Shown: one piece after another, positions 25,705 to 36,460 of the stretch | How the letters are laid out: each line of letters starts with the position of its first letter | Position numbering within the stretch: the stretch's first letter is position 1 | DNA from: Loripinus fragilis | Lineage: Eukaryota; Mollusca; Bivalvia; Lucinida; Lucinidae | Direction: 5' to 3' | DNA length: 64,000 nucleotides | Assembly (NCBI GenBank): GCA_964019695.1 | Contig: OZ026519.1 | Location: 29,975,213-30,039,212 of the forward strand | Notes under the pieces: generated by a model | The model's input: the letters and a program-made list of their open reading frames with translations, nothing else | Told to the model about the DNA's origin: nothing | Databases searched by the model: none | Position numbers and translations under genes: made by a program

Positions 25705-26748
25705 AGGAGATGGCAAATCCCCCGACCAAAAAGTAATTGATATGCAGTTACAAGCAGCCAACCTAGTATATATATTTGATGTGATAATACTGAGTGTCAC
25801 TGCGAACAAAAGTGGAAGGCTGACTGTAGAGACTTCATTTTTACCTTTAAATTCACAAGCTTCCTCCTTTAAAGTTCATTCAAGGGAGATAACTTATAAG
25901 TCCAGCAAGGGAGAACAACAATTCTTGAATGCAAGACACCCCCTTGACCTATTATACATATATACCATATATTATCAAAATATCTCAAAGGATATTAAAG
26001 TTATTGAGCGCACAAGCTTCCCCCTATAAAGTTCATTCAAGGGAGATAACTCAAAAAACATTAAAGGAGAGCAACCATTCTTGCACGCAACACATCGTCT
26101 TCACCTGATATACATGCATGCCAAATATTATCAAAATATCTCAAAGGGTATTAAAGTTATAAAGTGCACATGCTTCCCCTTATAAAATTTAAATTTCACT
26201 CAAGGGAGATAGCTCAAAAGTCCATTAAAGGAGAGTAACCATTCTTGCACGCGACACACCGTCTTGACCCGATATACATGCCTACCATATATTATCAAAA
26301 TATCTCAAAGGGTATGAAAGTTATTGAGCGCACAAGCTTCCCCTTATAAAGTTCATTCAAGAGAGATAACTCAAAAGGCCAGCAAGGGAGAGCAACCATT
26401 CTTGCACGCAACACACCGTCTTGACCAGATATACATGCCTACCAAATATTATCAAAATATCTCAAAGGGTATGAAAGTTATTGAGCGCACAAGCTTCCCC
26501 TTATAAAGTTCATTCAAGAGAGATAACTCAAAAGGCCAGCAAGGGAGAGCAACCATTCTTGCACGCGACACACCGTCTTGACCTGATATACATGCCTACC
26601 AAATATTATCAAAATATCTCAAAGGGTATAAAAGTTATTGAGCGCACAAGCTTTTGTCTACGGACGGACAGACGGACGGACAGACGGACAGACGGACGGA
26701 CGCCAGGCTGATCGCTATATCCCCCGATCCTTTTCGGGTCGGGGGATA
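25705..26748. mobile_element. Pearl/Helentron-like element with 157-bp tandem core
   Basis: Units of 157 bp (caagcttccccttataaag … attgagcgcacaag), the last three nearly identical. They are followed by a (GGAC)n-like tract at 26659-26703 and a hairpin atcccccgatcc-ttttc-gggtcgggggat. The left end carries tcccccgacc, one arm of that hairpin. No transposition protein is encoded. Apparent frames across the units are repeat artefacts. Confidence 0.78.
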
Positions 26749-27326
26749 ATGAGAAAATATTCATGAAACATGCACAAATTAAGAGCTGCACATCTTCAAT
26801 GTGTGAACAATCATTATACATAGTTAGAATATAAAGGAATGAAAACTTATGGAATTACAGATTACACAAAATAGGCACCCCAAAAGTTTTGCCTTTGGAT
26901 GACGAATGGACAGAGTGGACGCACTACTAGACCTGTGTTTTGCCAGGGGCAGACTTGATTTAGCTCTTTACTCCTTTTACTCCGGTCACAAATCAAGGAC
27001 ACAGGAACATCTGTGCTGGAGTCCTCCAGCCTACTCCACCTTCCGAGGTGGTTTAGACAGAACTGTTATGTGACCTGTTCCAAAACAAGATGGTCAAGCA
27101 CTGCCTAATGAAGCTAAGTTCAAGTGAATCAACACATATCAGCAGACTCGCCAGAGCCTTCACTGCTAAAGACAGAAGTTTGCATATAGATGAAGACTCA
27201 GATAAAACTAAACCTCTTGCTTTGCTGGATATGTCGGCATTGGCTTTTTACTTGTCATTTCTGCACAAACACCAAGTAGTAAAATCTTCTGTGCTGACCC
27301 AATGTACATGTAGGATACAATAGTTA

Positions 27327-27523
27327 TACAGTAAAACTTGTCTTCAGCGACCACTCAAAAAGAACACAAAAAAATGTTTTTTAAAACCTATTATCGCTTA
27401 ATGCAGGTCAAAAGTATTGCAGAATGCTCCAAGGGGAGCATTATGCAATACTTTCGACCTTCATTAAGCTACCATTTTCCGTTAAGACCTTTGTTAGTGG
27501 CCGCTTAAAACAGGTTAACAGTA
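27327..27523. mobile_element. Fully palindromic MITE P2
   Basis: Ends tacagtaaaacttgtc and …aaacaggttaacagta (the right end lost bases). Central palindrome at 27415-27455. Confidence 0.85.
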
Positions 27524-27661
27524 TAATTTTATGGAAAAATAACAACTAGATATAAATTGAAAACATTTATTTTAGCAGCCAATAAACAAACCAAATTTAA
27601 CAGTAAACTTAACAAATATATGCAGAATAAACAATTTAAAATTATATCACATAATGAGGCT

Positions 27662-29460
27662 TGGTAAACAGTGAACAAGCTCCAAAAGGAGATATCAGTA
27701 TTTTGTTCCAATGGCACATCTGGTTTCTCTTTGTGTGTTTGGCCCAAAAATTTGGTTGAAATCAAAATAGTTTCCACATGAATCCCATAACTGAGCCGAA
27801 CACAAAGTTGCTTTTCCCCAGCTTTTTGTCAACAAAGACACCTCTGTGCATAATTTGTTTTACACAAAAAATACAGGCCTGGTACGCTAGTCCTGGTTAA
27901 ACAAGCACTCTGTATCATCTATCAGGTCAAAAAAGACAATGATGAGAATTATTTAAACAAGCGATGGAGAAATACAATTGAGATCGTTCCAGCAGACGGA
28001 GCTCGTTCCAAATTAAATGAGATTGTTCCAAGGGCTATCTTTTATGATTTAATAAACTAAGAGTAGATTACTACGCTCTTGAGTACTTCTTTTTTTTGTG
28101 ACTTTTGTTTGTAGACAATCCCTAGTCCCTTGATGTCTTAAAGAGGCTGCCTTATTTCACTAACAGTGGCCAAAATAAGAGTGCATTGTGCAGTCTCTTC
28201 AGGGGCTGCCTACTTCGCCTTCCAGTTAAAGTATAAGTTGGGTATTGCAGTCAGTCAAAATTGAAACAGCGAGACTATTAGCCTCAAGGGTAATTTTGCA
28301 CGCTTTTTTGTTGTCTGTTGATTTTTTCCAAAATAAACTTTTTCGAAAAATTCTTTCAGGTTTACCATCAGAGTATAAAACATGTGATTTCCAACAATGT
28401 GTCATTTTGACATGTGTAGACTCAGACGAGCCTGTGCAGCCTCCTGTTAAGCTTAGAAACATCAAATGGTGGTCAGTTGGTAGCTTAACAATAATAGAAT
28501 ATTCAAGCAATAAGCAAAGGCTCTGATCAGACTGCGCGTATGCGCAGGCTGGTCTGAGCCTTTGCTGGTTGCACATACCACATTGTTGGAAATCTCACGT
28601 CCCGGCTCATTTTTTGTCCTGGGTCCAAACTGTTTGCAAAGTTATCGGTAGGCAAAGAGTTAACAATATTAGCCTTTAATTGCATACGCATTTGCACAGT
28701 ATCACCACTCACATACTTAGTTGGGTATTATTGCATATGCAAGCGACCAAAGTTCAGACAAGTCTGCACATTTGTGTAGTCTCGCCTTTGCTGCTTGCAT
28801 TCAAAACATAATTACATTAAGTAGACGTAGACATGTAATCGACGTTGGTTTTAATTGCATGTGCAACCAACTAAAACTCAGATGAGTCTGCCCATTTGCA
28901 CAGTCTCGCCAAGAGCCATTGCTACTCCCATTCAAAACATAAGTACATTTAGAAGATATTTACAAGAGTATATCTCATTCAGTTTGGAATCAGCTCCGGA
29001 CGCTGGAACAATCTCCAATTGTATTTTCTCCACCATTTGTTTAAATAATTCTCATCATTGTCTTTTTTGACCTGATATATGATACAGAGTGCTTGTTCAA
29101 CCATGTCTAGCGTACCCGACCTGTATCTTTTGTGTAAAACAATAAATTATGCATGGTGAGTTTTTTGTTGACAAAAAGCTTGGGGAAAGCAACTTTGCGT
29201 TCAACTCGGTTATGGGATTCATGTGGAAACTACTTCAATTTCAACCAAATTTTTGGGCCACACACACATGAGTCACACATAGAAACTATTTCTACATGGA
29301 ATAGCATCGCGATAATTTACCAACTGTTTTTCATAAAAGCCACTGAGACCTACCCTTGTTTATACCTTTTTGTCCTTTGGAGCGTTCTCGAAAGTTCCCC
29401 GATGCGGCATTGGAACAAAATACTGATAACTCCTTTTGGAGCTTGTTCCACTGTTTACCA
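27662..29460. repeat. Long inverted duplication (~350-bp arms)
   Basis: 27662-28010 recurs in inverse orientation at 28985-29460 (for example gtaaacagtg-aacaagctcc vs ggagcttgttccactgttta). A block of ~130 bp at about 29270-29400 is present only in the right arm. The 970-bp centre holds a P1 MITE and a pair of related 'tgca…cagtctcgcc' segments (28735-28935). Frames in both arms are not conserved, so I see no gene. Confidence 0.82.
28380..28609. mobile_element. Foldback MITE P1
   Basis: Same family as 60322-60567; outer repeats 'gatttccaacaatgtg…' and '…ccacattgttggaaatctc'. Two apparent overlapping open frames on opposite strands are only palindrome artefacts. It sits in the loop of the large inverted duplication. 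Confidence 0.85.
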
Positions 29461-29524
29461 CCCAGGGTATTGCTCACTTGAGCTATAACACAGTTGCTCT
29501 TGTGGTATCAAAAGAATTTATCTT

Positions 29525-29960
29525 CTTTTTACATGATGAATCTATGGGAGCAAATTATCCCGGGGCATGGCCAATTTAGAGCCAAGTGGCATGGTTGGCA
29601 GGATGTAAGAGATCACTAAACATACTGAATATACAAGCTGTGGGGCCCATGGTTTTAGGGAAGAATTTTTTGTCCCCATTATAAGCCTTTGGAAGGTAAC
29701 AGCCTCTAGTGACCAATATGGACTAAAGGGGTATGATTGACAGGATTTGTATATAAAAGCTGTGCGTCTCGCAGATTTACAGAAGTTTTTCACAATTATA
29801 AGCCTATGGGCATCTACTGAGCCCATGGACATCGCCTGTTTAGACACCAAGGGTTTGATTGGCAGGATATTACCCTCTTAATTTCAGAAGAAAAAAAAAC
29901 AATTTTTATTTTCATTATAAGTCAATGGTAGCTATTGGTTCAAGGGGTGTGGAAAGTTAA
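29525..29960. repeat. Degenerate ~140-bp units
   Basis: About three units containing 'ggcatgattggcaggat', 'cattataagcctatggg' and 'accaagggtttgattggcag'. Probably part of a repeat element. No coding potential. Confidence 0.55.
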
Positions 29961-30272
29961 GACCCCACTGATTTACATAGATGTTTCAAAGAATCTGTGA
30001 GCTGACTTAATGACTACTTGTGTATCTTCTAACAGTATTGTTTTCATCATTATTAGTTGAAGAATATTCACAACGGATAGGCAGCAATCGAAAATGCTCT
30101 TAACAATCGAGGAACGTGAATCTAAAATGGATAGAAACAGTTTTTTCGATTGCCATCAAAAACTCTGTTTCTAACTAATTTTGATCTATGTTCTTCAACA
30201 GAATTAACATTTTCGATTTCCTCCTTTCCTATGTGATTTTTAACAGGTTTAACTGATTGAGTTCTTACTAAT

Positions 30273-30459
30273 TCACAGGGATGTTGGAAATGTATGTACG
30301 GGCTGCCTTCTTGAATAATGACCACTTGTGTATCTTCTTAGATTGTTGTTCTCATCATTATCACCCAAATCAAACCCATCATCATCATCAAAACTGTTAG
30401 AATATGGTGGCATATTTGTCACTAGCTGAGTAGGCCTCCCGTTTACCACTGAACCACCC
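30273..30459 (-). CDS. Coding-like acidic exon candidate, unknown
   Basis: A good acceptor (ttttattccttacag) precedes an open frame starting GGSVVNGRPTQLVTNMPPYS. It then has an acidic run FDDDDGFDLGDNDENNN and LRRYTSGHYSRRQPVHTF, and stops at about 30273. A second frame overlapping its end stays open to 30122 (DTQVVIIQEGSPYIHFQ, then KPVKNHIGKEEIENVNSVEE), so a frameshift or a different donor is possible. A segment 308 bp downstream (30011-30060) repeats the NDENN--RRYTS-H part. No family recognised. It could be the cytoplasmic tail of a receptor or a decayed duplicate. Confidence 0.35.
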
Positions 30460-30479
30460 CTGTAAGGAATAAAACCAAC

Positions 30480-31220
30480 CAAATGATATAAAACTAGCAG
30501 CAGCTCTATACCAAGATTCCTAACTTATTTTAACATATTTGTGGGCATGGGCCATTTATTATGTACAAAGATGGGTTCATATAAGAATCCATTGGTGAAT
30601 GATCTACTTTTCTACTCGATCTCAGAGCTTATATTTACTCTAAACTTATTGATAATAATTCAATAAAACTTGCAGACTAAATGCTTAAAGAGACTAGATC
30701 TGCAACTTTGAACATTTTTCGAAATTTTTTATTTTCTTTTTAAATCATTTGTAAAAGTAGAAAAAAGTTATGTTTTCACAATAAATCTGTTTACTATAGC
30801 TGAAAACTGCACGGAAAAGTGAATTATCTTATTAAAACAGGTGTGTTTTTCTCTTGTTGGTAATTATTTGCGTCCCTCCAATAATTATAGACAGCTTATT
30901 TGAACCTAAATACCGCTGTTTTGATACTGATAAGTTGTTAAGATTTACGAAATTGGTAAAATGTATACCTGAATTTTAGTTTTTTTACTGTGTTCTTGAA
31001 AAATAGAAACATTAGTTCTAAAATTAAAAGATCAAAAATTACAGACTATGCAGCTTTAATAGTTTTTGGCTTGGCTCTCCTTTCTAATGGTGCAATTGAT
31101 TGGTCAACAGTATGCGATTGTTGTATTTTCCTTTCATACTCACTTACTTGTATATATGATAAGTACCATTTAGGGTGTAACTGTATTCAAAATTTTCATT
31201 TGGGTAGGCATATAAAGAGG
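30480..31220. other. No feature recognised
   Basis: AT-rich; no upstream exon for the 30.3-kb candidate was found here. Confidence 0.5.
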
Positions 31221-31221
31221 A

Positions 31222-31360
31222 TATTCAAATCTTTGGAATGAATATGCCATTTATTTCATCGAGTGAAGTGAAAAATGCATATTTCATGAGTGGCTTCGCC
31301 ACAAATAAAATATACCTTTTCTCACTTCATGAGATGAAATAAATGGCATATTCATGACAA
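31222..31360. repeat. Palindrome with gtggcttcgccac core
   Basis: Arms gaatatgccatttatttcat and the inverse at 31335-31358. The core hairpin gagtggcttcgccac is near 31289. Confidence 0.8.
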
Positions 31361-31636
31361 AAATTTGAATTTTCGTTTAATTATACCATTTTAAGCATGA
31401 CAGATTCTTGTACTGTATAATGTCATATACATTCGCACATCACATCATATAAATGATGACGTTGCATAATGTGCCCTCTCAGCCAAAACTGAAACCACAC
31501 AAGCAGGAGCAGAGAAATGGAAAAATTCAGCAACTCCCGAATTTATAACCAAAATTTTCCTAGCCCTCTAATTAAGAAAATGAATACCCACACTTTGTGT
31601 TTTTGTCCACTAATAAGAAAGTTATAGGTGTTTGAG

Positions 31637-31838
31637 GGAGCGCAGTGGCTCAGTGGTAGAGTGCTTGACTGGAGACCGAGGGGCCGCGGGTTCGAGCCTC
31701 ACCGGCGTCACTGCATTGTGGTCCTTGAGCAAGACACTTTTATCCTAGCTTAGTACTGGTTCAACCCAGGAAGACCCTTCCCTGTTTAACTGAAAGATTG
31801 TTGATGGGTCGTAAAGAATCAAATCAAACAAACAAACA
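31637..31838 (+). mobile_element. tRNA-derived SINE (family S1), best copy
   Basis: Head gcgcagtggctcagtggtag (A-box) and gcgggttcgagcctcac (B-box) 35-40 bp apart, spaced like a pol III promoter. Then a body with 'cttagtactggttcaaccca' and a tail of caaacaaacaaa. Confidence 0.9.
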
Positions 31839-32738
31839 AAATTATAGGTGTTTGAAAATCTGAAGTGGGCTCAAGGAAGTCAATGGAGAAAGCAGAGGAC
31901 ATCGAATTTCACCTGTGAAATACAACTTATATTTTAACAGCCGTGAAATACAACTTTTTTTATATTTTCACAGCCATGAATTATAACTTTCAAATATACA
32001 TTATATTTAATCAATATTTTCCTGTATTTCATCACTTAGTATATAATAAATGATAAGTACCATTTAGGGGCAACTGTATTCAAATTTTGATTTTGGCAGG
32101 TATTTTGTTGAATATAAGGTTGTAAATTTAGCTATATGGCCACACGTGTCAGCCAATCGGTAAAACCTGATTTCCGAACGTACATAAAAAAAAATGTATC
32201 TCCCCCAAATGAAAATTTTGAATATGGTTATCCCCATTCTAATATATTAGTAATATTTTTCCTTCAAAAAGACAGTGGAAATGTGGTATGTTGAGCCTAT
32301 GACCAGCAGCAGTCAGCTGCATAAAATCGCTTGTCAGCCAATGAAAAGCGAAGTAATGTAATGAAGCCGCGATTGCAAGAGTATACCGCAGGATATACTC
32401 TCACATATTTATGATGTTATAAAATAAGACATCACGTTACATTCACAAGTACATTAGTATAGAACATGGTAGGCACATAAGTTTGTTAGTACTTTTTATT
32501 GGAATAGGTGACATATCTTGAAGTAGAGAGGTTAGTTCCAAACTGTCTTGTTTGCTGGGGACTAGATCTTCTGGATATCTTGCTTAAAGTTGATGAACAC
32601 GGTCTCTCTAAGCTTCTCTACAAAACATACCACATTTCAACTTTTCAAGGTCATTTTAATGCAGTGTTGTCCCTTTATAGCATACCTTGTGATAACACTG
32701 ATCCGATATAAACGGTTTTGTTATGGCTCCAGAATATT
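31839..32738. other. Diverged repeat, no gene
   Basis: Shares 'tgataagtaccatttaggg…actgtattcaaa' with 31155-31195, so the two stretches are parts of one dispersed repeat interrupted by the SINE. Confidence 0.5.
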
Positions 32739-32822
32739 TTACCATGGAATTTTACAAAGGTATAATAGGAAAATGGCCATTTTATGGTCATTTTCCTATT
32801 ATATATTCCTCTGTAAAATTCC
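32739..32822. repeat. Short palindromic MITE (P8)
   Basis: Arms ggaattttacaaaggtataa…gaaaatggccat and the inverse. A second copy is at 52111-52182. Confidence 0.8.
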
Positions 32823-33106
32823 CCCTTTGTAACATGATTTGCTTATAACACAGTCCATTCATATGGACCCAATACATATATATAGTGTTATTTGACTGAT
32901 GTAACTGTTTTCAAACAAGTATTTACTGTCTAATAAGGTGAGGAATATGTAGCCGAGGAGTTATAAACAGTTCAAATACTGATCAGACTGTTCCTGCAGA
33001 AATAAAATAAATTTTTGAGGGATTCTGCTATAAACCAAAGGTTAGCTTGAACCATCATCTAAATTTCTCATTAGTGTGTGCAAGGAGTGAAGGCTGTTCA
33101 TTTGAT

Positions 33107-33297
33107 TTGATTCTTTAACTCCCAGTCAACTATTTTTCAGTCATGTTGAGATGGGTCTTCCGGGGTTGAACCAGTAAATAAGCAGAGGATAAAGTGTCTG
33201 CTGAAGGATACAATGCAGTGCCTCCGGTGAGGCTCGAACCCGCAAACCCTCAATCTAGAGTCAAGCACTCAACCACTGAGCCACTGCAATCCTCCAG
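33107..33297 (-). mobile_element. tRNA-derived SINE (family S1)
   Basis: Same body and head; the B-box is kept (gaggctcgaacccgc on plus). The tail starts tttgatttgattc. Confidence 0.85.
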
Positions 33298-33424
33298 TGA
33301 AGGCTGTGAGGAAGTGCAGGCTCATCTAAACCTTGGCTGGTCACCTATGCAATAAATAAAGTACCTTAATCACATCTACTGGCACAGAATAAAATTATTC
33401 TCACATACTAGCCCATATTTTCAA

Positions 33425-33843
33425 CAGGGTTCCCACAGAAATTCAAAATCACAATTCCATGGCCTTCCATGATCAACAATGTAATTTCCATGACTATTTA
33501 ATACACAGCCTCCAGCCTCTCCTTTTACCGTCATCTTCACCTAGCAGAGCATAAACGCGGAATGCAGAAACAGTAATGTATTTAAATAAGCATGCTTGTA
33601 GACTATGCATGCATTTTGAAATAATTTAAACACGAAACCACGGGTAGCTAAAAACTAGCTGTCAGACACACAAGTCTTGTGTGTCTGACAGCTAGTTTTC
33701 TGGCTACTGGCAGGTGTGTCAAATTATTTCACAAAATTCCATGATTGTTCAGTTTTTTCAAATTCCATGATTTTTCCATGCATGGATCTTTTTTTTCTGA
33801 TTTTCCAGGCTTTCCATGATTTCCAGAGCATGTGGGAACCCTG
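33425..33843. mobile_element. hAT-type MITE (CAGGGTTCCCACA ends)
   Basis: Begins CAGGGTTCCCACAGAA and ends tgtgggaaccctg. Many 'ttccatgatttt' arms in inverse orientation. It contains a perfect 24-bp-arm palindrome at 33651-33699. Flanks attttcaa and cttcaaag are only partly alike, so the TSD has decayed. Confidence 0.75.
33651..33699. repeat. Perfect palindrome, 24-bp arms, 1-nt loop
   Basis: Arms 33651-33674 and 33676-33699 are exact reverse complements (aaaactagctgtcagacaca…), centred on T33675. Confidence 0.95.
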
Positions 33844-34202
33844 CTTCAAAGCTCCAGTTTGTTTTGAATAAATGTATCTCATTTGAAAAAGCACCTGGCT
33901 TAAACCAAGCAGTTTTAGCACATCTCTCAAGATACATTGACTGTAATTGGCTGAGTTATAGTATTGTGCTTATTACTCAAAAAAATCATATATTGTGGCA
34001 CTCATTGGAAGTGTAGCAATGGAAGACTTAAAAAAGAGTTTCCAAAACAAATGTTGTTTATGAAGAAATTAGAAGTTAATGATAGAACCCCCACACACAC
34101 TTTATTCTGTCAGTGTTTTGTCTATTTCAATGGCTGTCATGTTTGTGTCTTGTGTCATCAGTTTTCTAAATGTTTTCTGATTGAACATATTATCTTGACT
34201 AG

Positions 34203-35833
34203 AGGACCTGAAGGTCCTGAGGCGCTCACCTGATCTCCTTAATAATGTTAAAATAGGTCAAGGTCAACTACAGCTTATAATGGAACAAATTTTGTTTTAC
34301 CATATATGGGGGTTGCAGACATTTTGGTCAAGTGACTTAAACAATCTAATGAATAATCCATCAAACAGTCCAGTGATTTCTGAGAAACAGATGTTTAGAT
34401 AGGTGTGTGGCAGTCCAAATGAGTGGCCTTGGATAAAGGGTCACAGGTCAGCTTGGCTTTTGGTACTTAATACAAGATTTTTCCAAAATAAATGCATTAG
34501 GAATCAAATTTGACCTTGCCATAAAGTAGGTCAAGGTCAACCTAGATTAATCATTTGTGCAAATCTGGTAGGGCCCACATCCCCAATGCTACATTCCAAG
34601 TCCCAAGGCCATTGGCCTTTTGGTTCCAGAGAAGAAGACATTTAAAGGGTTTTTACAATATATAGGCGTGGTGGCCATCTTGGTCATGTGACCAGTACAC
34701 TTGGTATAAATTTTGGCTAACCTATCATAAGGAGTCTTCATATGAAATTTGATTTCAAATGGCCTAGTGGTTTCTGAGGAAACTATGTTTTGATGTGTTG
34801 ATGGGACTCCAATATGAGCGACCTTGGCTGAAAAGTTAAAGGTCAACCTTGACCTTTGAAACTTATTTATAGCCATTGTCTCATTTGGTTCAACATATCA
34901 AGTGAGAATAATGACTTTGGCTTCAACAGTTTTCAAAAATGAAATTTTCAAAAAAAAATCCCATTTAAATGCATTAGGAAGCAAATTTGACCTTGAAGTT
35001 AAGTAGGTCAAGGTCAACTTAGGTTCATCATTTGAACAACCTTGGTAGGCCCCACATCCCAAATGCTACACACCAAGTCCCAAGGTCATCAGCCTTCTGG
35101 TTCTGGAGAAGAAGATTTTTAAATGGTTTTTACCATATATGGGTGTGGCGGCCATCTTGGTCATGTGACCAAAATATTTTGCATAAATTTTGGCTAACTT
35201 ATCATAAAGAATCTTCACATGAAATTTGAGTTCAATTGGGCCAATGGTTTGTGAGAAAACTATGTTTTAATATATTGATGGGACTCCAATATGAGCGACC
35301 TAAGCTGAAAGGTCAAAGGTCAACCTTGACCTTTTGAACTTATTTATAGCCATTGTCTCATTAGGTTAAACATATCAAGTGAGAATAATGACTAAAGCTT
35401 CCACAGTTTTCAAAAAAAATCAACTTTTCAGAAATTTTCCCATTTAAATGCATTAGGAAGCAATTTTGACCTTGACGTTAAGTAGGTCAAGGTCAACCTA
35501 GGATCATCATTTGAACAAACTTGGTAGGCCCCACAACCCCAATGCTACATACCAAGTCCCAAGGTCATCGGCCTTCTGGTTCTGGAGAAGAAGATTTTTT
35601 AAGGGTTTTTACCATATATGGGCGTGGCGGCCATCTTGGTCATGTGACCGAAACCATTTGAACAAACTTTCGTTCCCCCATCCTAAGGAGTCTCCATATG
35701 AAATATGAGTTCAATTGGCCCAGCAGTTTCAGAGGAAAAGATGTTTGAAAATGTTGACGGACGGACGCCGGACGCCGGAGTCACTGGTATACTATTAGCT
35801 CACCAATGAGCCTTCGGCTTAGGTGAGCTAATA
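34203..35833. mobile_element. Pearl/Helentron-like element with ~480-bp units
   Basis: About three units of ~480 bp, starting at 34523, 35003 and 35484 with aggtcaaggtcaacct. They include 'gcggccatcttggtcatgtgacc'-type sequence and 'aaaggtcaaaggtcaacc'. The element ends with gacggacggacgccggacgc and the hairpin tagctcacc…ggtgagcta. The left end has gcgctcacctgat, one arm of the hairpin. Confidence 0.75.
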
Positions 35834-36460
35834 ATGGGTACTACACCAAGTAAGGAGTCAGAGTTACTGCATCTAAATATTATTGGTAAAAACAGGAGGC
35901 AGTGAATATATCTACCCTGGCTTTGAGTTTATAAAACACTTTTCATCCTCAACTGAATGGAGCATGAAATTTATCTCTTTTTTTTTGTTATTAATTTTTT
36001 AGAAACAACATCATATAACATATACAAGCTAGCACAATAAATTTTACCCTAAACAAGTTTAAGGTAGTCATACAGTGAAATAAGAATAATATGGTACCAC
36101 AAAATGGGTAAAACATGAGAAAATGTATTATTAGTATCTATGCCTATACTCAGTCCAAAACCCTAGTACTGACATGCCTTCAATGCAGTGTATCCGCTGG
36201 AAGTGGATGCCCAGGCACTGACAAAGGGTCTGTACATGCATTGTTTGCAACAGCACATTGATACATTTTGTCATGTATTGTTAAGCAAATGTATAACTAG
36301 TTGATGTTCACATATTATTGCTTCAAATGTTTTACAAGGTGGCTTCAGAAACAATTTATGAGAAGAGGGAGGGGGGGGGGTGTAGAATAAAGGAGAAGGA
36401 ATAAGGGTTATTAGAAAGAACCAAATGTATGGCATTTAGATCATTCAAAGTAAGAACAAG

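Noticed and set aside
28226..28576. 116- and 93-codon opposite frames
   Set aside because: They lie largely in the P1 foldback MITE within the inverted duplication.
31637..31720. Functional tRNA gene
   Set aside because: A- and B-boxes are present, but the acceptor stem does not close and the sequence is the head of a repeated SINE.
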